Shown here: positions 57,297 through 64,000 of the stretch, piece by piece | Numbering within the stretch: the stretch's first letter is position 1 | Layout: every line of letters starts with the position of its first letter | Assembly: GCA_965644295.1 (NCBI GenBank) | Contig: CBFFRP010000141.1 | Span: 186,001 to 250,000, forward strand | Length of the DNA stretch: 64,000 nt | Direction of reading: 5' to 3' | Source: Paraphysomonas bandaiensis | Taxonomy: Eukaryota > Chrysophyceae | Notes under the pieces: model-generated | Database searches by the model: none | Told to the model about the DNA's origin: nothing | The model's input: only the letters and a program-made list of their open reading frames with translations | Made by a program: the position numbers and the translations under genes

Positions 57297-59592
57297 CAGG
57301 GCTAGGAAACAATGTATTGCACTACAATGGTTAGAGTGTTGAGTTCTGCAATATGATGTGATACATATTGTGCAATTGAAGTGAGTTAATAGTGTGCAAT
57401 AGGTGAAGTCAACTCATAGGTGTAACGGGTGCTTATAGGTACAAAGGAATTAAATTCAGTTACTGATATAGAACTGACTGATGAACATATGATAAACAGA
57501 TGTTGCTGAGAACAGATGTTTCAACATATATGTTACACGAATATGTAGTGAAGTGTTCAGAATAATAACTATAATTTCTTACTTGAAAGTGCATTGTGTT
57601 CAACATAGCAAGGTTAAGGTTTACGTGTAGAGCAAAGTTAACTTAAGTGAAATGTCCAATTCTAACATTTAAAAAGGCCCAACAATACAATTACAGTATA
57701 TAGCAGGGATAGGGAACAATATTTAATGCAATACTATTGTTAGATAGCGTTCCATCAATAGTATTGATGGAATTTTTAAACCGGTTCTACAATACAATTA
57801 CAATATATTGCAATATATTGTCAATGTATTGCAATATATTAGTATGACTAATCAGTAGGTAAATACATCCGTAGATTTCATTTTTAGTATTACTCATTAA
57901 GATCACATGACAACCAAACCAACTGCTGCTTATATAGCTACTAAAAATCCACCTCGTCCTCATCCTCTGAGCCATCATCAGTGAGGTCAACTTCACCATA
58001 TTCATCCACAGAATTAATTGAAATCTGTTAGTATCCGTCCATAACTATCGAATAGCTTTCAGAAACAACAGCATATTAGGTAGGATGGAAACTTTTGCGC
58101 AACACTGATATAATATGTTCAGCTGCGCTGAACAGACGTTACCATATGTATTGGAAGTACATACCAGGGCCAGGCAACCGTTAATGACTCGTGGATCTGT
58201 ACGTTTCTTAATTTTTTGAGCTGACTGGAGATTTTTAGTCGCATAGTCAACATCAGCTTCATTATCCTTTGTAGTGTTGTAATCAATTTCTCAATTATTT
58301 ATATCCATTTTGCACCCTACAGTTGAGAATCTTCTCTTATATGACTATCATAATATTGATTGCAATATATTGCAATAGTATTGTGAGCTCTTTTAACAGA
58401 AACACTATTGATGGAATATTTGACCAGTCCACCAATCAATATATTTTACAGTATATTGCAATATATTGTACAATGTATTGCAATACAATATATTGTTCCC
58501 TATCCCTGGTATGTAGTCAATGTATTCAATATATTAGTATGACTAATCGGTAAGTAAACACATCCGTAGATTCCATTTTTAGTATTAGTCATTAAGATCA
58601 CATGACAACCAAACCAACTACTGCTTATAGTTAATACAAATCCACCTCGTCCTCATCCTCTGAGCCATCATCGGTGACTGTCAACATCACCATATTCATT
58701 CACAGAAATAATTGAAATATGCTAGTATCCGGCCACAACTGTCGATTAGCTTTCAGAAACGACAGCATACTAAGAAGGATGGAAACTTTTGCGCAACACT
58801 GATATAATATGTTCAGCTGCGCTGAACAGACGTTTCCATGTATTGGAAGTACATACTACATGACTCGTGGACCTGTACGTTTCTTAATTTTTGAGCTGAC
58901 TGAAGATGTTTATTCGCATAGTCAACATCAGCTTCATCATCCTCTTCTGTATTGTTGTAATCACTGTATGAACGGAGATATATTCTAACAGCATCTTTCT
59001 CAGATCTTGTTAAATCAAATTCTTTGCCTGCTTGGATTTTTGCAATTCCATACTCACTAAATTCGGATCATAATAATGAAGCTATATTTACTTAAAGCAG
59101 ATAGGGGATACCTTGCCCCGAAGTCCATCAATAAGGCATCAAAAAATGTTCCTGCATTCATAAACCTTCACTTGACTTGATTCTCCTGTTAGAAGCAGCT
59201 TGGAAACTCTTTCAAACCTTCTCAGGTCTTGTTTGTTTCGCCTTCAACCAGACTCCAAAGCAGCGGTATATATCTCTACTCTTGTATGCATTCGTCTTAT
59301 TTATCAGTATTAATATATATGTTATATTAAGAGACTGTACATACTTGATGTGTAGAGTACTGTTTGAGCCGGCGATACATAAAATATAGAAAATAATACC
59401 AAAAATAGGCTTTTTTCTTTTTTTTTCTCGGTATTTATATCCATTTTGCCTACAGTTGAGAATCTTTCTGTATATGACTATCATAATATTGATTGCAATA
59501 TATTGTAATAGTATTGTGAGCTCTTTTAACAGAAACACTATTGATGGGATTTTTGGCCGGTCGACCAATCAATATACTGTTTCCTAGCCCTG
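57297..59592 (-). mobile_element. outer hAT element interrupted by a second hAT element
   Basis: The left end cagggctaggaaacaatgta and right end ...tatactgtttcctagccctg are inverted repeats differing from the 3937-type ends by one consistent base (ctagg for atagg). Flanks match at only 5 of 8 positions, so the target duplication is weak. The interior (58530-59070) repeats the sequence found in the other hAT copies, including the hATC-like relic near 58745-58840, and extends further (58970-59160) than the short copies. A younger element (57704-58508) sits inside it. No complete transposase frame. Confidence 0.6.
57704..58508 (-). mobile_element. nested non-autonomous hAT element
   Basis: It starts cagggatagggaacaatatt and ends tatattgttccctatccctg. 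Flanks are gtatatag and gtatgtag, 7 of 8 identical. The interior aligns throughout with 3937-4685, with an extra 20-odd bases near 58168-58190 and the same broken hATC relic (minus strand, about 58060-58150). It is inserted in the element at 57297-59592. Confidence 0.82.
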
Positions 59593-60529
59593 TCGAAATT
59601 AATTATATAAACATGTAAAATATTAATATATTTCTGAACGCAGCACTGACTTCAACTGAACATGCTAATAATAAACCTAGCTAAAAAATAGTAACGTAAT
59701 GAAAACAAGCACTCTCCAATGCATCTTCGTGAAGAGTCTCCATCTAGCTTTCACCGCCGTGACTTCCAATATTTCCATCCAAGATATGCTTAAATGAAGC
59801 TTATCAGGTGTCCATCTACAATATGTTCAATATAGTGTATATTGAACCCAACTGTGAAGACCATGAAGCGGCAGCGCAAAATTATAATATTACTCAGATG
59901 GCATATACTCGGTATTCTTGCTGTAATATATGCAATCTGCTTCTATACCACAATATCCCGCAGATATATACTTGGTTTGGTGTATTCAAGGCCAATCATA
60001 GCACATCACTAAGCTTCTAATATAATGTAAAGTATTTTGCAATGGAAGGGTCCTCTCCCTGATATATTAATACACCGAGGAGTGAATTGATTATTAATTG
60101 AGTTTAGGGAGCTCAGGCATTGCATTTTTGGACCAACACTTGAATTATTCCCGTTTTGATCGTCAATATCCATTGGGTACTACTTTCATGGTCAAACTCG
60201 CTGCTTAAATCTGACATAATTATATGATATCGACTCGCCCGCATATATATCCACATTTATATCCATATATGAATATATCCACAGAAGTCTGGCCGTATAC
60301 CGTACTCTGTATACCTATACGGGGAGTATGTCTGTGCAACAGAATACAGTAGAGTACATGGGAGTACAGCTGCCTCAGGCTGCTCTCCTCTGTGCTCTGT
60401 TTCTGTTGCAGTCACATCACTATCTGAACACACCGCACCGCCCCGCTATCATGAGAGACTGTCAGAGGCAGTAACGATGCGCTCTTTATAATATATTGAT
60501 GTGTGTGTATTTGTGACTTGCTTCTGGTG
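59593..60529. other. intergenic region
   Basis: AT-rich DNA upstream of the WW-ankyrin gene. It contains alternating tatatccacatttatatcca near 60246 but no gene or element I can support. Confidence 0.4.
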
Positions 60530-63500
60530 ATGTCTCTGTACGCGTACGGCAGTAATAATAGTGGTAGTGGTAATAATATAGACCCCGCTCGCAGGTCTCC
60601 TGTAATAGTGAACGAATGTCTGTCTCTAGATGCCATCAGACACAACAATGATACCGAGGGGGGGGAAAGTACGGATAATATCACGGAAGATATGTACAGC
60701 AACACTTTCGACTCCGAAAGCGATGTGGATGCTCCAGAGCTCAACTCCCAATCGATAGATAGCCCCCCGAAGTATGACTCACTCCCTTCTGGAATGTTTT
60801 CTTCCCCGAGAGTGTATGACGGTGAGTATCATGAATTGATATGCCGACACGACGACATATCTAATTAAGATGTACTTATAACACTCCTTATATGCAGGGA
60901 ACAAAAAATACTTTTATATTCCAGGTGTTCAAGGGGATACAGGTTCAGTCAACTCCTCCTCGTCTTCTTTTTCTCAGTCTACCCCTCCTATACAATCACA
61001 ATACCACCAGATTATACAAGGTGGGCGCCCTGGATATTCGCACTCCATCTCGTTCTCTGCTGCACACACCGCTAATTACTCCGTAGCTTCTATAGATCCA
61101 GAATCCTGTCCAGAGATTTATTTTCATGCCACAGACAATGAACCCGCCTCGCGGGCACTGTACAGTGATGAGGACGATTCTTCCCCGGGTGGTTCACCTT
61201 CAGGTACACCCTGTGGATATGTAGGAATTACCCCTGCAGCTTCACGAGTTGCAGGTATCGATCGGTTTTCAGAAGTAGTAGACACTGTGCCACCGCAGAG
61301 TTCCCGTAGTGTGCTCAGCAGCGATAGCTTAGAGTATAGCAACGACACACTTCAGCTTCACACACCTGGCGCGGGTCGTTCCGTAACACCACAGGTCAAT
61401 GATGCGTTTTCTGTTGGTACACCCTCTACAAGTATGACAAACACTGACGGTGTGAGTGTGAGCGGAGGAACTGTATCTACATGCTCTCCCAGATCAATGG
61501 AGCGTCGCTGGTATTCTGCAATTAAGACAAGGGACGAATTACTGTATGACTTGTCAAAACAGCATACTGACTCGCCATCAATCGACCGATCAGAGGTGGA
61601 GCAGGTGGAAAAGCCTGTGTCAAATTCTGATATGTCTACGCCTCATGCCCCTTCTACTCTAGCTTCGCCTAGTCTAAGCCCGCTGATATCTAACCCTTCA
61701 TCCGTAGAAAAAACTGGCAAATTTTTAAGTCAGCACAAATCTATGAAGTTAGCTACTGTCTCCCCAACTCCTGTGGGTTTTGAAGCAACAGACTCATCGT
61801 CATCTGAGTTTGAAACACCTGTGAACAGAATCTACCCTTATTCTTCTGATGATAACAAGCCGCTCCCAAAGTCAGGTAGTGCACGCTCTAGGGGATCAGC
61901 AGATAATATGGACCTTCGACGAACGGCCATTGTGAACGCCTCATCGCGTCCTCCAGAAGTACCTGTTGTGACAGAGTACAGTACCCCTATGTCCTCACCT
62001 TTGCTTTCCGCCTCCAGAACCTCTAGCAAAGACTGTGTCAAAGGAAGCGAGGAGTTTACACAGGAGTCTCCTTCCTCTAACCGAAGTGATATTTATAGTG
62101 ACTCCATAGTCGATGGAGGGTATAGTCGAGATTATTGTCAACCGCCCACAACATCTCATCCCCACTCGTGGGTCGAATATACATCGGAGGAGGGGTGGCC
62201 CTACTATTACAACGAATTTACTGGTGAGTCTACGTGGACAAAACCGGCAGAGTTGAAGGCGAGTGATGATGAGGATATCGCTGCAGAGCATGAAGTGGAA
62301 GACATCAACGAAGCTGCGAATGAGCAGTTAGAAGAAAGTGACGTTCCCGAGGGGTATATTGAGTCTTCGCAGTCAGGACCCCGAGATGTGCAAACCGTAA
62401 ATTTCAACATTTACGACGACTCTAGTCGTTTATCTCCGTGTAGTAGTAGTGTAGACTCTGATAAGAGTATCAGTACTCATTCTGTACTCAGTGGTGCAAT
62501 GTCGAGTTCTCTGGTGGAGCAGCGGAATAGAAGTGGCCAAAGTGTGCTCCACATATCTGCGGAAGCGGGGAATGATGAGGCCCTGCAGTTGCTGGTGAGA
62601 GTTATTTCTTTTTCTTGCGGAGTGACATTGATTACTCCTTACCACATTATATAACTTTAATGTGTTACTTGGCTGTGTACATTGTTCCTCGGTGACAACT
62701 AGCACTTTTATCCGTGATAACAATATATCGTTGCTTTATATAACTTTATGTTTTTAGCTGTCGAACGGTGCTGATGCGAATACATTGGATGGACACGGTG
62801 CGTCTCCTTTGCAATTAGTCTGCCAACGAAAACCATCTCAGTCTCAAACAGAATGCATTCGACACCTTGTCAACCACGGGGCAGACGTAAATATTCGAGA
62901 TAATAATGGAAATACGCCAATGCACATGCTACTTCTGTGGGGAATAGGGACGTCTTTGTTGTCGGGAGACACTTCTTCTGGTCCAATTAGTGAAATGACT
63001 AAACAAGAAGTGAGCGTCGTGAGAAATATGCAAATGAAGTCAGTTGAAGTTCTTATCGGCAGTGGACGCGTGGATACTACACTGTCTAATAATGATGGTG
63101 ATCAACCTCTCCATGTTGCCACGAAACTTGGGCTACTAGGATGCATGCAGTTACTTCTCAAGCCTCTATATATTGCCAATGATCACACCAATTCTAAAAA
63201 TAGTCAGCAATATGAGCGCTCAAGCAGTACCGAGAAATCTGGAAAGCGAGGGAATGTTGACGATGTATCGGCCGCAAGTGCTTGTGGTCGGCGCAGGAAA
63301 TACAGTAGTGGCAGCAACCGGTCTGGGGAAGGTAGGTATGAAGATATTAGCAAAGTGGTCAGTAGGGCTGGCAGCAATTCATCGCATGTTCCACCTATGC
63401 AGTCGGGCCAGGCGGTTCACTATTACTCCTCCAGTGATAACAGCAGTACACGAAAAGTATCCTATAGAAGCAAAGATAAATCTCCTGGGAAAAACCGCCA

Positions 63501-64000
63501 CTTAAGTCTTCGTAAGGAGAACCGCAACATGCAGATGGCGCCCCCCCCAACTCGTCCTGGCGAAAAGCGAGAGCTGGATCGACTGCCAAGTATTGAAATC
63601 GAGATTCCACAGTCACTGGATGATGTGCGTGGCTCCTCGGATGATGATGGAGAGTACTCCATCGCTCTTAGCAACGATGAAAGTCACAAAGAGACCCCCG
63701 TCATCATGCCGTTAGATGGACGAGGAAGTGGAAGCTATGGTAGGGTTGGTACGAATAGCACGGACATGACGGATGATCGAGAAGAAATACCATTGGATGT
63801 ATACATTCATCTTGGGGAGATGAGAGATGGATGGGTGGAGTATTGTACTGAAGAAGGTGATAAATACTACTACAATAATGAAACGGATCATGTTCAATGG
63901 AAACACCCATTTCAACACGAAATAGAGAGGAAAGCGCGCTGCAAACCGCCACAAGTTACTCTATCTGATAATGTTGATATTAACTCTGAAAGTGACACCG
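60530..64000 (+). CDS. large WW-ankyrin-WW scaffold protein, 3' end missing
   Basis: Three exons are visible, 60530-60821, 60925-62594 and 62758 to the window edge, giving over 1,060 residues. The first 500 are Ser/Thr/Pro-rich and look disordered. A WW domain lies at about 511-540 (WVEYTSEEGWPYYYNEFTGE, ending STWTKPAE). Ankyrin repeats follow from about 636: GQSVLHISAEAGNDEALQLL, LSNGADANTLDGHGASPLQL, LVNHGADVNIRDNNGNTPMH and NNDGDQPLHVATKLGLLGC. After a charged linker a second WW domain starts near 1010 (WVEYCTEEGDKYYYNNETDH, ending VQWKHPF). WW domains bind Pro-rich ligands and ankyrins bind proteins, so this is a scaffold, role unknown. The intron at 62595 falls inside an ankyrin repeat, and splicing restores LQLL|LSNGADAN. 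Confidence 0.88.

Noticed and set aside
59177-59568. Membrane-like ORFs on both strands
   Set aside because: They fall inside the outer hAT element, and their hydrophobicity reflects AT-rich sequence.

Overview
The window is nuclear DNA from a eukaryote, most likely a unicellular protist. Genes carry short GT-AG introns (about 20-175 bp), intergenic DNA is AT-rich, and decayed DNA transposons, dispersed repeats and tetranucleotide tracts fill the gaps. The CK2 catalytic subunit reads like plant or stramenopile homologues, and the AAA+ protein resembles plant/algal/oomycete organellar ATPases, so a SAR-type (stramenopile-like) protist is my tentative guess. The sequence alone does not settle this.

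Layout. 1-2.4 kb: a partial TANGO2 gene divergent from a coiled-coil gene, with a 15-bp minisatellite between them. 2.8-10.4 kb: three near-identical tandem 2.55-kb units, each holding a non-autonomous hAT element and the last exon of the next gene. 10.0-15.8 kb: the most unusual gene, a six-exon, 1,820-residue protein with a Ki-67-like FHA domain, 13 TPLxxAIQSRRKS-type motifs, ten 54-residue acidic/basic repeats and a C-terminal half PHD finger. 16-18.3 kb: relics. 18.7-28.1 kb: a CNNM-type transporter gene, a repeat-rich block, an organellar AAA+ ATPase and CK2 alpha. 31-35.4 kb: a TBC1D22-type RabGAP and an FHA-FHA-PP2C phosphatase either side of a (CATA)n tract. 35.4-39.1 kb: a graveyard of inverted-repeat elements and gene fragments. 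39.1-51.2 kb: HUS1, a secretory sulfotransferase, an unknown membrane protein, a SET/SMYD protein, an aldo-keto reductase and a Frizzled-like 7TM receptor. 51.3-64 kb: hAT-like elements with 8-bp target duplications, a ten-exon class 2 DHODH, a (GTAT)n tract, an Abraxas-like gene, a nested hAT element and a partial WW-ankyrin-WW protein.

Exon structures were built by hand from splice sites that keep frame and restore family motifs. There is no operon-like organisation. Several genes relate to chromosomes or the DNA-damage response (Ki-67-like FHA protein, HUS1, Abraxas-like, FHA-PP2C, CK2), but this proximity may be chance.
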